This document shows positions 25,895 to 34,540 of a stretch of DNA of 64,000 bases, one piece after another. The notes under the pieces are model-generated. The model was not told the origin of the DNA. It saw nothing but the letters and a program-made list of their open reading frames with translations, and made no database searches. How positions within the stretch are numbered: position 1 is the first letter of the stretch; each line of letters opens with the position of its first letter. A program made the translations under genes and the position numbers. Origin of the DNA: CAZLMG01 sp964560765 (lineage in GTDB: Bacteria; Bdellovibrionota_B; Oligoflexia; Oligoflexales; CAZLMG01); NCBI GenBank assembly GCA_964560765.1, contig CAZLMG010000005.1, positions 62,001 through 126,000 of the forward strand, written 5' to 3'.

Positions 25895-26806
25895 TTAGGG
25901 ATTATCCTTGCCAGCCACGGGATTCCGAGTCACGACAACGGAGCGCAGCGCTCCTTCGCCATCAGAAAAAGAATAGAAGCCCTCTTCACTGACACAGCTA
26001 TGTTGCACGCGGCGATAGAAACTATTTTGCGGAGCGAGTTTTACCGTATCTAAGGACTTGTCCTCGCGCATCTGTTTGCAGGCCGCAATCACATCGCGCG
26101 TGACCGCTGCGGTGAGATCTTTGGTCGAGCGACCTCCTCCGCGGTCGGTATCACGCCCTTTTCTTGGTGGGCCCCCCGCTGAGCCATTCGGTCGATCCCG
26201 ATTTGGGCGCCCTTCGCGTTCGCGTGGAGGACCACCTGCGGAGCCGCCACGACCCGCGGGCGCTCCCCTTCTGGGAAAATGTGGAGCATGCTTGCCAACG
26301 GGTGGTCGGCTACCAGGCTCATCCACTTCTTCGACATATTCACCAAATGACCAATTCAGGTAACGCAGGAATAGGGCCGCGCCCCCCGGCATCAAGGATT
26401 TAATCTTCCCGGCAACTGTGCGCCACGGTTCAGCATGTAAGTCAAAGGCCGGAAATGAGTCGCCATAGGACGCTGAAAGAATTCGTCGCATATCTCGGCA
26501 AAAGCGAACAAAGCCCATGACCACTTCGTCGAGGCGTGAGAAATCCACAGCTTCTTTCGCGGCAAGACTGGGGTGATTGGCGATGTACCAATCGCAAAGT
26601 TCTTGCAGCGATTCGGACACCTGACCTTCATTAAGTTGGCTTAACCACTCTTCGCTGCTGGCTTTGTCCCAAAACCCATCGGTTATGCCCTTGGCGCGCA
26701 GGAATCGTTCCGTTTCTAGGCAAACATAAAGAAAGTAATCGACAGACACGTCACGTCCCAGTGAAACGCGAAATCGGTCCAGTAGTGCTGATTCTTTTTG
26801 ACTCAT
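25895..26806 (-). CDS. R3H-domain nucleic-acid-binding protein with Arg/Gly-rich linker
   Basis: The 303-residue protein has an uncharacterised helical N-terminal domain (about 1-165), a low-complexity Arg/Gly/Pro linker (about 170-225; RGG-like repeats such as GRGGSAGGPPRERE) and a C-terminal R3H domain (about 240-300) with KLAPQNSFYRRVQHSCVSE and a following SDGEGALRSVVVTR strand. R3H domains bind single-stranded nucleic acid. It follows moeA with an ATGA overlap. RGG-type disorder is uncommon in bacteria; it suggests RNA binding or condensate formation. The function is not known. Confidence 0.7.
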   Translation of the reverse strand: MSQKESALLDRFRVSLGRDVSVDYFLYVCLETERFLRAKGITDGFWDKASSEEWLSQLNEGQVSESLQELCDWYIANHPSLAAKEAVDFSRLDEVVMGFVRFCRDMRRILSASYGDSFPAFDLHAEPWRTVAGKIKSLMPGGAALFLRYLNWSFGEYVEEVDEPGSRPPVGKHAPHFPRRGAPAGRGGSAGGPPREREGRPNRDRPNGSAGGPPRKGRDTDRGGGRSTKDLTAAVTRDVIAACKQMREDKSLDTVKLAPQNSFYRRVQHSCVSEEGFYSFSDGEGALRSVVVTRNPVAGKDNP

Positions 26807-27999
26807 GTATAGCGAACTTCCACTTCAATTCCAGCTGGTACAGTTGATTCGGCTTCAGGGAGCACAATATATGCGTTCGCTGCCGTCGTAGCAAGGAATT
26901 GAGCGCTGCCTTGGCCAGCTAATACATTCGCTTTGCCGTCAGAAACAGCTCCGCGAAACAAGCAAGTCAGACCAGCAGGCTTGGACACGTCCGAGGAAAG
27001 TCTTGCAATTCTGGACTGTTCCTCTGCTTGGCCGAGCATCTGCCGCAATACGGAGCGTGCAAAGAAATGCCAACCTACCGCCGTGGAAATTGGATTTCCG
27101 GGCAGTCCAAGCCACACGAATCCAGGGGCATTGGCGAGGAATATGGGTTTACCGGGTCGAATTTTTACCCCATGAAAGATTACTTCAAAACCCAAAGATT
27201 GCGCGAGATCAGGGACAAAATCAGATATCCCCATCGAGACGGCCCCGGTCGAGATGATCAGTGATGCGTCCCCCTCCCCGTGGCCCCTTTGAAATTTCTC
27301 AATGATGGCAGTTGTAGCTTCTGGATCATCGCGTGTCGTAGCAAATTGGGAATTGGTTATCCCTGCTTCCGCCAAAGCAACCCGTAAAAAATATTGAGTC
27401 GAATTATAGATCGCGCCTCCCTGGAGACTTTCTCCCGGTTGCCGCAGTTCGTTGCCTGTCGAGAGCACCAGAACGCGTGGAAACTTCCGAACGCGCAACT
27501 CGCCGTACCCGAAGTTGGCCGCAATCATCGTCGCTTCAGGAGTGAGTACCTGGCCAGGCATATAGAGAACTCGTCCTGTTTCAATATCTTCTCCCCGCCG
27601 CCGAATGTGCCGAAATGGCTGGGCAGAGTCGCGCAGCTGAATCGTCGTTGAGTCAATACGATCGGTGCATTCCACCGGAATGACGCTGTCAAACTCTGCT
27701 GGTACCAGCGCTCCTGTCATGATGGCAATACAAGTTGCTGAGCGTGTCGAATTGATCGAAGCAGGCTTATCTCCTGCTAAAATCAAATCCGTTATATTCA
27801 AGATCGCTCCTGGCTTTACATCCGCTCCTCGACATGCAAATCCGTCCATGGCCGAGTTGTCGAAGCTGGGAGATGGCATGGTGGCGCGAATATCTTGCCC
27901 GAGAATATGGCGATGAACTGCTGCGAGGGGAATCACTTCCGTTTCGCATTCACAAGGCAACTGGCGAATGGCGCTCTGAGCTGCCGCATAAGATATCAT
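26803..27999 (-). CDS. moeA: Molybdopterin molybdenumtransferase
   Basis: MoeA inserts molybdate into adenylylated molybdopterin. FDNSAMDGFAC, GDIETG-like RRGEDIETGR, LSTGNEL, IISTGAVSMGISDFV and LPGNPIS are family motifs; the usual TGGVS reads TGAVS here. Its 398 residues match the family. Its ATG overlaps the mog stop (ATGA) and its stop overlaps the R3H gene start, so it sits in the middle of the coupled operon. Confidence 0.93.
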   Translation of the reverse strand: MISYAAAQSAIRQLPCECETEVIPLAAVHRHILGQDIRATMPSPSFDNSAMDGFACRGADVKPGAILNITDLILAGDKPASINSTRSATCIAIMTGALVPAEFDSVIPVECTDRIDSTTIQLRDSAQPFRHIRRRGEDIETGRVLYMPGQVLTPEATMIAANFGYGELRVRKFPRVLVLSTGNELRQPGESLQGGAIYNSTQYFLRVALAEAGITNSQFATTRDDPEATTAIIEKFQRGHGEGDASLIISTGAVSMGISDFVPDLAQSLGFEVIFHGVKIRPGKPIFLANAPGFVWLGLPGNPISTAVGWHFFARSVLRQMLGQAEEQSRIARLSSDVSKPAGLTCLFRGAVSDGKANVLAGQGSAQFLATTAANAYIVLPEAESTVPAGIEVEVRYT

Positions 28000-28514
28000 T
28001 CAGGGCCTCGGTGGCCGCGATGTGCGCAGAGACCCCTGGCCGACGTGACAGAGTTTCGAACGAGCGAACCCAATATATCTAACTGCTCGATTACAGCCTT
28101 TGGATTTCCAGGGAGAGCGAAAATCAATCGTCCATTCTTAACCCAGGCGCCGCCACGACTTAGCAGTGCATTCGGTGAATACTTGAGACTTTCTCGACGC
28201 AGATGTTCGCCGATACCTGGAATTTCATAATCGCAATGTTTCGACAAAACTTGCGGCGTGATGTCGCGGGCGGATAGACCAGTTCCTCCAGAAATCACGA
28301 TGACATCTTCGGTGCTGGACAATTGTGACACGACATTGTTCAGCAGTTTCTCAGAATCTGGGATAACAGTGATGCCAGAGACTGCAAATCCCTGCCGAGC
28401 AAGCCATTGCTGCGCTGCAGGGCCGGCCATATCTTCGTACTGCTGTGACGAGGCTCTATCGGAGCACACGATCACATGTGCAGTCAGCTGAGGATTGTCT
28501 CTTGATTGATCCAT
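27996..28514 (-). CDS. mog: Molybdopterin adenylyltransferase
   Basis: The 172-residue MogA/MoaB-type protein adenylylates molybdopterin before MoeA inserts the metal. IVISGGTGLSARDITPQVL and the late LPGNPKAVIEQLD are diagnostic. The N-terminal SDRASSQQYEDMAGP is the usual first strand and helix. It overlaps moaC by 31 bases and moeA by 4. The order moaC-mog-moeA is co-linear with the pathway. Confidence 0.9.
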   Translation of the reverse strand: MDQSRDNPQLTAHVIVCSDRASSQQYEDMAGPAAQQWLARQGFAVSGITVIPDSEKLLNNVVSQLSSTEDVIVISGGTGLSARDITPQVLSKHCDYEIPGIGEHLRRESLKYSPNALLSRGGAWVKNGRLIFALPGNPKAVIEQLDILGSLVRNSVTSARGLCAHRGHRGPE

Positions 28515-28969
28515 GTTCCGAGTTTTCCTCCTTCCTTTCTTGCCACGTGAAGTTGCTCAATTGTCGCGCCGGGATCTACCGCTTTGATCATGTCGTAAAT
28601 CGTGGCGGCAGCAATAGAACAGGCGACAAGAGCCTCCATTTCAACCCCAGTGCGGCCCGTGCACTGAGTGGTCGTGGTCACGATGAAGCGATTCTTATCG
28701 CGATCGGAAGTCACTTCGATATCAACCTTGGCTAACGACACGGCATGACAAAAGGGAATCAAATCAGCCGTTCGCTTGCAGGCCATCGTGCCTGCAATAC
28801 GGGCGGCACTGGCGATCTCGTGAACATGTCGAGCGTCTAAGCGTGCGAGCGTGTCCGGCAAAACGCGAACGGCGCACTTGGCAATCGCCAAACGACTACT
28901 CTCTTGCTTGTCGCCGATGTCGACCATAGTGGCTCGACCTTCGGCAGTTAGGTGCGTGAAATCGGCCAT
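28484..28969 (-). CDS. moaC: Cyclic pyranopterin monophosphate synthase
   Basis: MoaC converts the MoaA product into cyclic pyranopterin monophosphate. The 161-residue protein has FTHLTAEGRATMVDIGDK, the AGTMACKRTADLIPFCHAV core and TGVEMEALVACSIAAATIYDMIKAVD, all diagnostic. GGGAGGTG precedes the ATG. It overlaps mobA by 22 bases and mog by 31. The upstream enzyme MoaA is not encoded in this window. Confidence 0.95.
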   Translation of the reverse strand: MADFTHLTAEGRATMVDIGDKQESSRLAIAKCAVRVLPDTLARLDARHVHEIASAARIAGTMACKRTADLIPFCHAVSLAKVDIEVTSDRDKNRFIVTTTTQCTGRTGVEMEALVACSIAAATIYDMIKAVDPGATIEQLHVARKEGGKLGTWINQETILS

Positions 28970-29658
28970 AGCACCTCCCGCAATTGATCTAACGCACTTG
29001 TGTCGGAATTCGAAGCAACGGTAACATCCATTTTACGATTTGCGTTGCTCTTGATTCGATCGAAGGCTCGGCCTGGGTCGAACTGAATGACCGACATACT
29101 TTCTAGAGTCGCTCGCAATTCGTAGATTCCCTCGCGAATCAATGCCTGTACTTTTGGCAAGCCCCTGCGAGGCCATAGGGCTGGCAGGGGCATGATGCTG
29201 CCATGATATGGATCCAGATAAGCGACTGCTGGATGATGGGGCAAACTCAATAGGGCCGTGATGTTCGAGCAGAGGATGGCCAGATCAGGATGTTCCATTC
29301 GGGTTTGATCTACCGCTGTTGCAAGCAGATAAGGTGTGTCAATGGCCTGTAGTCCAGCCGCAATGCCAGTCAGTGCGGCGCGGACAGGATCTTGATAATA
29401 ATCCCGATCGGCGACAATGCGAACATGGCCTAAGGCATCGAGAGGTAAATGCTCGGCCAGCTCAGATTCATACAGTTCGCGCTGAGCTTCATCGTGTACG
29501 ATGACAACGGTCTCTGAGAATCCGGCCGCAAGCCGTTCAATAGCCGATACAATCAGAGATGGTGACCCATCTGGCCTGAAGAGACCTTTGTCCGTACCAA
29601 ACCGCTGACTGCGGCCGCCGCACAAGATGCCGAGAGTTACATTTGCTAATTGTTCCAT
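28948..29658 (-). CDS. mobA: Molybdenum cofactor guanylyltransferase (MobA-like)
   Basis: The 236-residue NTP transferase carries the MobA nucleotide loop LGILCGGRSQRFGTDKG. MobA attaches GMP to Mo-molybdopterin for DMSO-reductase-type enzymes. The metal-binding segment reads TAVDQTRM where the family usually has VACDMP, so it keeps the Asp but loses the Pro. A CTP-type (MocA) specificity cannot be excluded. No clear ribosome site precedes the ATG, 30 bases after the rhodanese gene. Confidence 0.8.
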   Translation of the reverse strand: MEQLANVTLGILCGGRSQRFGTDKGLFRPDGSPSLIVSAIERLAAGFSETVVIVHDEAQRELYESELAEHLPLDALGHVRIVADRDYYQDPVRAALTGIAAGLQAIDTPYLLATAVDQTRMEHPDLAILCSNITALLSLPHHPAVAYLDPYHGSIMPLPALWPRRGLPKVQALIREGIYELRATLESMSVIQFDPGRAFDRIKSNANRKMDVTVASNSDTSALDQLREVLWPISRT

Positions 29659-29688
29659 GATCGCCAGCGTCGTCCGTTAAATTCCCTA

Positions 29689-29979
29689 TTATTTGCCATG
29701 GTATTCGAGGATGCCGCCGGCAAGTGAATAGAGATCTTGGGTTGTCCACTCACGAGCGAGCTCCGCTGCTGCAAGGCTGCGACGACCACTGCGACAGTAA
29801 AAAACAACAGGACGATCTTTGGGAAGTTGGTCGGCGTAGGAATCAAAATCCGATAATGGCATGTGAACGTATCCTGGGATGATTCCGCTCTCAAGCTCTT
29901 CTTCTTCGCGGACGTCAATGAGTGAGGCTCCCTTGCTAATGAGCTCTTCCATTTGCGCCTGATCAATCTCTTTAATCAC
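29689..29979 (-). CDS. Single-domain rhodanese (sulfurtransferase)
   Basis: A 96-residue rhodanese domain with LIDVREEEELESGII and the active-site loop CRSGRRS. It starts at a GTG overlapping the moaE stop (GTGA). Position between moaE and mobA suggests that it carries sulfur toward the MoaD thiocarboxylate, as rhodanese domains do for MOCS3/MoeB-type systems; this is inference from context. It could equally be a general sulfurtransferase. Confidence 0.88.
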   Translation of the reverse strand: MIKEIDQAQMEELISKGASLIDVREEEELESGIIPGYVHMPLSDFDSYADQLPKDRPVVFYCRSGRRSLAAAELAREWTTQDLYSLAGGILEYHGK

Positions 29980-30425
29980 CCATGTACTCCATGATGTTCG
30001 CTACAAAATGGCCAGTCGTGCGTTCCGTCCACATACCATTCTTTCTTCCATATGGGCAGCCTGGCCTTCACTTGATCGATTAGGAAGCGGCAGCCATCTA
30101 GGGCTTGGGCGCGGTGGCGGGCCGCAGTCTGTAAGACAACCGCAAAGTCACCAATCGCAAGTCGGCCATAGCGGTGAGCGAAGGCAACAGACCCAAGCGA
30201 ATACTTGGCACAGGCCTCGGCGGCAATCGCCTGGAATTCGCTCTCCACTAGCTCGGGATAGAGTTCATACTCGATAGCTAATACTGGTCGGCCGTGATTG
30301 TTGTCACGAACGACTCCTACAAAGCAGCCGACGCCGCCGCACCATTTGGGAACTATAAATGACCGCTGTGCATAGTCGGGCGCAATGGGCGATTCAGAAA
30401 GGAAAATGTTTAAGATATTTTTCAT
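29976..30425 (-). CDS. moaE: Molybdopterin synthase catalytic subunit
   Basis: MoaE adds two thiols to cyclic pyranopterin monophosphate using MoaD thiocarboxylate. FVGVVRDNNHGRPVLAIEYE, HRYGRLAIGD and the C-terminal KARLPIWKKEWYVDG (catalytic lysines) are family motifs. The length of 149 residues is typical. It lies 5 bases after moaD, its obligate partner. Confidence 0.93.
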   Translation of the reverse strand: MKNILNIFLSESPIAPDYAQRSFIVPKWCGGVGCFVGVVRDNNHGRPVLAIEYELYPELVESEFQAIAAEACAKYSLGSVAFAHRYGRLAIGDFAVVLQTAARHRAQALDGCRFLIDQVKARLPIWKKEWYVDGTHDWPFCSEHHGVHG

Positions 30426-30430
30426 CGGAT

Positions 30431-30679
30431 TCAGCCACCAGCAACGGGTGGAATAAATGCCAACTCGTCACCGACATGAATACTCGCGTTGAAGTCGGAA
30501 AACTGGCCATTCACCGCGACTTTCAATTGATCGATACTGTAAGGAAAGCTGTAGCGCGATGCCAGCTGCTCGTAAACGGTACTGGCAGTTGTCGTGTCAT
30601 GAATGGTCCATTGCTCTTGCGATCGCCCAGCAACTTCCCTTAGTCGGGCAAAATAGCGGATCGTTACGGCGTTTTCCAA
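30431..30679 (-). CDS. moaD: Molybdopterin synthase sulfur-carrier subunit
   Basis: The 82-residue ubiquitin-like protein ends in the required Gly-Gly (FIPPVAGG) that is converted to a thiocarboxylate. ITIRYFARLRE-type start (VTIRYFARLREVAG) is standard. The start is TTG at 30679 with GGGAG 7 bases upstream. It is the first gene of the operon moaD-moaE-rhodanese-mobA-moaC-mog-moeA. Confidence 0.92.
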   Translation of the reverse strand: MENAVTIRYFARLREVAGRSQEQWTIHDTTTASTVYEQLASRYSFPYSIDQLKVAVNGQFSDFNASIHVGDELAFIPPVAGG

Positions 30680-30814
30680 TCCGAGACTCCCTCGAGCTGT
30701 GGACTTACAAAGGCTGTGTGGAATATAGGGACCTGTCGCTGTGATGTCGAGAAAAAGGTATTATTCCAAAGTATTACTTGGTGTACGCAGGCTGAACTGG
30801 GGGGGGATCCGCAG

Positions 30815-31780
30815 ATGGGGACGTTGTTTACTGAGCAGGCGGGGATCGAGCATCCGATTATTTGTGGCGCCATGTACCCGTGTAGCAATCCGGAATTGGT
30901 GGCGGCAGTTTCTGAAGCGGGTGGTATCGGCATTATACAGCCTCTATCGCTGGTTTACGTGCACGGATGGGACTTCTCCAAAGGAATGGATTATATGCGG
31001 CAGCTTACCCAGAAGCCGCTGGGAATGAACGTTATCGTGGAAAAGTCCGCTAAGGCCTATGAGCAAAGAATGCAGGCGTGGGTGGACATTGCACTGGAAA
31101 GGGGCGTGCGATTCTTTGTGACGGCCCTTGGCAACCCACAATGGGTAGTCGACCGGGTGCATGCCATCGGTGGAATCGTTTATCACGATGTGGTGTCTCG
31201 GCGCTGGGCAGAGCGCGCGCTGAAGTGCGGTGTCGACGGCCTCATTTGCGTGAACAATCGCGCCGGCGGGCATGCGGGGGCAATTGATCCCAATACGCTA
31301 TATCAAGATCTGAAGGACTTTGGTGTGCCTCTCATCTGCGCTGGCGGGATCGGAGATGGGGGGCACATGCGGGAAGCCCTGTCAATTGGCTATCAAGGAG
31401 TTCAACTTGGAACTCGATTCATTGCCACTCACGAGTGCAAAGTTCATCCCGATTATCAGCAAGCCATTGTGCAAGCCAAGGCCAAGGACATTGTTTTGAC
31501 GGAGCGGATCACAGGTGTGCCGGTGGCCGTCATCAACACACCGTTAGTGCAACGCATGGGCACTAGGGCCGGGCCCATTGCGCGCTGGTTGCTAAAGGGC
31601 CGCAAAACCAAGCACTGGATGCGTCTTTTCTATGCGTTACGTTCGATTCGCCAGCTCAAGCACTCATCATTGAAGGGCAAGGGCTATAAGGACTTTTTCC
31701 AGGCTGGGCGCAGCGTCGAAAACATTCATCAAGTGCTGAGTGTTCGCGAAGTGATGGCCTCGTTAACGTCTGGTAAATGA
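30815..31780 (+). CDS. Nitronate monooxygenase / 2-nitropropane dioxygenase family flavoprotein
   Basis: A TIM-barrel FMN enzyme of 321 residues. HPIICGAMYPCSNPELVAAVSEAGGIGII binds FMN at the N-terminus; GVDGLICVNNRAGGHAG and LICAGGIGDGGHMREALSIGYQGVQLGTRF are diagnostic of the family. Such proteins oxidise alkyl nitronates, or act as enoyl-ACP reductases (FabK), and the two are hard to separate by eye. The frame is open to 30716, but the ATG at 30815 follows a G-rich ribosome site and gives the normal N-terminus. An 8-base G run lies at 30799-30806. Confidence 0.85.
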   Translation: MGTLFTEQAGIEHPIICGAMYPCSNPELVAAVSEAGGIGIIQPLSLVYVHGWDFSKGMDYMRQLTQKPLGMNVIVEKSAKAYEQRMQAWVDIALERGVRFFVTALGNPQWVVDRVHAIGGIVYHDVVSRRWAERALKCGVDGLICVNNRAGGHAGAIDPNTLYQDLKDFGVPLICAGGIGDGGHMREALSIGYQGVQLGTRFIATHECKVHPDYQQAIVQAKAKDIVLTERITGVPVAVINTPLVQRMGTRAGPIARWLLKGRKTKHWMRLFYALRSIRQLKHSSLKGKGYKDFFQAGRSVENIHQVLSVREVMASLTSGK

Positions 31781-31863
31781 GTTTTTGCGAAAATAGCGCC
31801 GATCGGCTGGCGAGTTGCCAGTCGTTCAGCGCGCGAAACCGAATCCAGATTTACAGAGAGAAG

Positions 31864-31941
31864 TGGCGTCCCCAGGGGGATTCGAACCCCCGTCGCTGCC
31901 GTGAAAGGGCAGTGTCCTGGGCCGGGCTAGACGATGGGGAC
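31864..31941 (-). tRNA. tRNA-Glu (anticodon TTC), CCA encoded
   Basis: The minus strand folds into a full cloverleaf: acceptor GTCCCCA pairing with TGGGGAC, a D arm, the anticodon loop CTTTCAC with TTC, and the T arm GGGGGTTCGAATCCCCC. Discriminator G and a genomically encoded CCA (31864-31866 complement) follow. It lies 22 bases after tRNA-Lys, probably one transcript. Confidence 0.95.
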
Positions 31942-31963
31942 GTCTGAAACGGATCTGGAAATC

Positions 31964-32039
31964 TGGTGAGCCCGGCTGGACTCGAACCAGCGACCCGTAC
32001 ATTAAAAGTGTACTGCTCTACCAACTGAGCTACGAGCCC
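31964..32039 (-). tRNA. tRNA-Lys (anticodon TTT), CCA encoded
   Basis: A minus-strand cloverleaf: acceptor GGGCTCG pairs with CGGGCTC using two G-U pairs, the D arm is GCTCAGTTGGTAGAGC, the anticodon loop CTTTTAA contains TTT, and the T arm is GCTGGTTCGAGTCCAGC. Discriminator A plus encoded CCA. It precedes tRNA-Glu on the same strand. Confidence 0.95.
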
Positions 32040-32218
32040 ACACGAATTCCACAGAGTTCGTTTGGAGCGACTTTTCTACAGGGACCAGTTTGGGGTGTCA
32101 ACGATAAATTCGGAAAGTGATTACCGCGGAATCCAGTAGGCATCAGACCATGTGCGATCTATAATCCCTTTCATCGATTGGCGTTATCCGTTGCCTGGCA
32201 ACCGTTAGAGGACTTCCC

Positions 32219-32539
32219 ATGACCGTCATCAAGCGCGACCGAAAAGAGTCTGCATCCGAATTGGTCAAAGCCATTGAGAAATTCGTTGGTTTGCTGAGGG
32301 ACCAAGAAGAAGACGATGCTGCCGATGAGCTGGTCAAAGCTGCCGAGGCTTTGCGAAAAAGCGAGGCTGGCGGCGAAGGGTATCGTACTGCGCTTGCAAG
32401 TGTCGTTGAGGCATTTGAAGGTGAGCACGACCTGATGGTTTATACGCACCAACGCAAGCCAGATGGCGAATGGACTCCTGCTGATGAGTTAGCTTTGGCC
32501 AGCGCCCGTGTTTTGAGTTTGGCAAAACGACTTCGTTGA
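32219..32539 (+). CDS. Small acidic helical protein of unknown function
   Basis: A 106-residue, highly charged, all-helical protein with no signal peptide and no motif I recognise. The N-terminal part (SASELVKAIEKFVGLLRDQ) has a heptad-like spacing that could form a short coiled coil. AGAGGA lies about 6 bases before the ATG. It stands alone between the tRNA genes and recN, 137 bases before the latter's start. Coding quality looks normal, so it is likely a real gene, but its role is unknown. Confidence 0.6.
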   Translation: MTVIKRDRKESASELVKAIEKFVGLLRDQEEDDAADELVKAAEALRKSEAGGEGYRTALASVVEAFEGEHDLMVYTHQRKPDGEWTPADELALASARVLSLAKRLR

Positions 32540-32676
32540 GCGCGCCCTTCAGCTGACTTTTTCCACCATTTGTAAAGTAATCTCCCGTTGAGGCTGCTGC
32601 TAGATATCAGGTCAGTTGCAGGTCGCTCTACAGCGTGCTAATCGTGGACAAAATTTCCTCGAGGAGGGCATCGTCG

Positions 32677-34440
32677 ATGCTTACGCATCTTTCGATTAAG
32701 GGACTTGCTGTTGTTGAATCACTGTCGATCGACTTCAGCGACGGACTTAATGTTATCACCGGTGAGACCGGAGCTGGCAAATCAATATTGATTAAGGCGC
32801 TGAGCCTACTGCTTGGTGGTAAGGCATCTGCGGATACTGTGCGTCAAGGATGTGAGGCTGCAGTCATTTCCGGCCAGTTTGTCGTCGCCAGTGAGCATAG
32901 TGCCGCAAAGGCCATGGCGGCCCTTGGCATTGAACCTCACGAAGAAGATGGCGAAGTTGAAATCCTAATCCGCCGACAAGTCAATCGCAAGGGGCGAACC
33001 CAAGCCTGGATCAACGACGTTCCGATCGCGGGGGCCTCCCTCAAGGAATTAGGGGCGACTTTGATCGATCTGTTCGCTCAACATGACAACCATCGCATAC
33101 TTGATCCGGCTCAACATGTTCATTACCTAGATCAATTCCTTCCGGTTCAGTCGGCGTTAGCTGAGGTGCAGGAATTGCACCGACAAACATGGGCGACCTA
33201 CCGGGAGATATGCTCCACGGTTGAGCAGTACCTCGCCCAAGAGCGAGATCGTGATTACCTAGCTTACCGTCTAACTGAAATCCGAGAATTTGGGCCGGAT
33301 ATCGACGATTTCGAGCGCAATCTGGAGCAGGTGAGTCGCGGCGAAAAGGCCGCAGACTTGGGTGAGTCGGTTACCAGGGCTCAAGAAGTTCTGGATCAAG
33401 GCCATGATGGACAAGCCCTCAGTCGGGGCCTGCGCCAGGTAGCGAAATGGCTGGGCGGCATTTCTCTTGATGAATTCTCGGTCCTTGCCGCACAGGCCGC
33501 GACTCTGGCGGATGGGATTGATGAATTGAGTTATGAGGTCGCTAAATTGCAGCCGCAGGTCGAGATCACGGAAAGCGAGCTCGAGGCGGCGCAAGATCGC
33601 CTGGGAGCTTATCGTGACCTAATGCGCAAGTTTGCGGTGAATGACATACAGGAACTTGTTTGTAAGTGTCAGCAATTGGCCGAGCAGTACAATGCTTTGG
33701 AAAATATAAATGACGTGCTCATCGAGCGGTTGGCAGAGGCGCGTCGTACCGCTCTGAAATTGCGCCAACTCTCTTCGCATTTGAGTGATCAGCGCGCTAC
33801 AGCCGCGAAACGCGTGAAGCAAGTTATTGAAAAGGAACTGCATGAACTCGCCATGCCCGGTTCGGCCCTTGAGGTGGACTTGAGCATTGTGGAAAAATCG
33901 GTGCCCGCTTTAGATCTGGCCAGATTCTCCGCGGATGTTCAGGACGCTTGGGCGGACATCGCCGAAGTTTTGGCGCATAACAATGAGTTCGGCCAAGATC
34001 GATGTCAGTTTCTGCTGCAGTCGAACCCTGGCGAGCCGGTCATGCCCCTGCATCGCATTGCATCCGGGGGAGAGGTTTCGCGAATTATGCTTGCTGTAAA
34101 GAGGGCTCTGGCTGCGGGCGCTGAAACCTGCTTGTTGGTCTTTGATGAGATAGACACTGGGATCTCAGGCAAGGTTGCGGATATTGTGGGGCGAAAGATT
34201 CGTGAGTTATCTAGGGACTTTCAGGTGATCTGTATCTCCCATCTGCCTCAGGTTGCAGCTTATGGCGATACGCATTATCTGGTGAGCAAGGTGGTTCGTG
34301 GCGGCCGGACTGAGTCAGAGATACTTCCGCTGAGCATGGAGCAGAGGTACCAGGAGGTCGCACGTATGATGTCTGGTCCCAAGGTTACAAAAACGAGCGT
34401 CGAGCTCGCCAAAGAGCTTATCGTCCGTGCTTCGATCTGA
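32677..34440 (+). CDS. recN: DNA repair protein RecN
   Basis: RecN is an SMC-like ATPase acting early in double-strand break repair. The 587-residue protein has Walker A GETGAGKSIL near the N-terminus, a long central coiled coil, the ABC signature ASGGEVSRIMLAVK and Walker B LLVFDEIDTGISG, then SHLPQVAAYG. The frame opens at 32635, but the ATG at 32677 has GAGGAGG 9 bases upstream and begins MLTHLSIKGLAVV, the family's first strand. No LexA box was recognised upstream. Confidence 0.94.
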   Translation: MLTHLSIKGLAVVESLSIDFSDGLNVITGETGAGKSILIKALSLLLGGKASADTVRQGCEAAVISGQFVVASEHSAAKAMAALGIEPHEEDGEVEILIRRQVNRKGRTQAWINDVPIAGASLKELGATLIDLFAQHDNHRILDPAQHVHYLDQFLPVQSALAEVQELHRQTWATYREICSTVEQYLAQERDRDYLAYRLTEIREFGPDIDDFERNLEQVSRGEKAADLGESVTRAQEVLDQGHDGQALSRGLRQVAKWLGGISLDEFSVLAAQAATLADGIDELSYEVAKLQPQVEITESELEAAQDRLGAYRDLMRKFAVNDIQELVCKCQQLAEQYNALENINDVLIERLAEARRTALKLRQLSSHLSDQRATAAKRVKQVIEKELHELAMPGSALEVDLSIVEKSVPALDLARFSADVQDAWADIAEVLAHNNEFGQDRCQFLLQSNPGEPVMPLHRIASGGEVSRIMLAVKRALAAGAETCLLVFDEIDTGISGKVADIVGRKIRELSRDFQVICISHLPQVAAYGDTHYLVSKVVRGGRTESEILPLSMEQRYQEVARMMSGPKVTKTSVELAKELIVRASI

Positions 34441-34461
34441 CCCTTCAGTGAGAAAATGAAA

Positions 34462-34481
34462 GGGTCTGCTTGCGCAGACCC
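34462..34481 (-). terminator. Hairpin terminator between convergent recN and nrdJ
   Basis: Arms GGGTCTGC (34462-34469) and GCAGACCC (34474-34481) form a perfect 8-bp stem with a 4-base loop. On the minus strand it is followed by TTTCATTTTCTC, a U-rich tail, so it serves nrdJ best. It could also end recN transcripts weakly. Confidence 0.6.
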
Positions 34482-34540
34482 AATTCCCTAAGACGGTAGG
34501 ATGAAAAGGTGGAGGGAAAAAACGTGAGGGTAATTAAGGC

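Noticed and set aside
26122..26300. Tandem DNA repeat or minisatellite
   Set aside because: The GC-rich low complexity encodes the Arg/Gly linker of the R3H protein and does not form exact tandem units.
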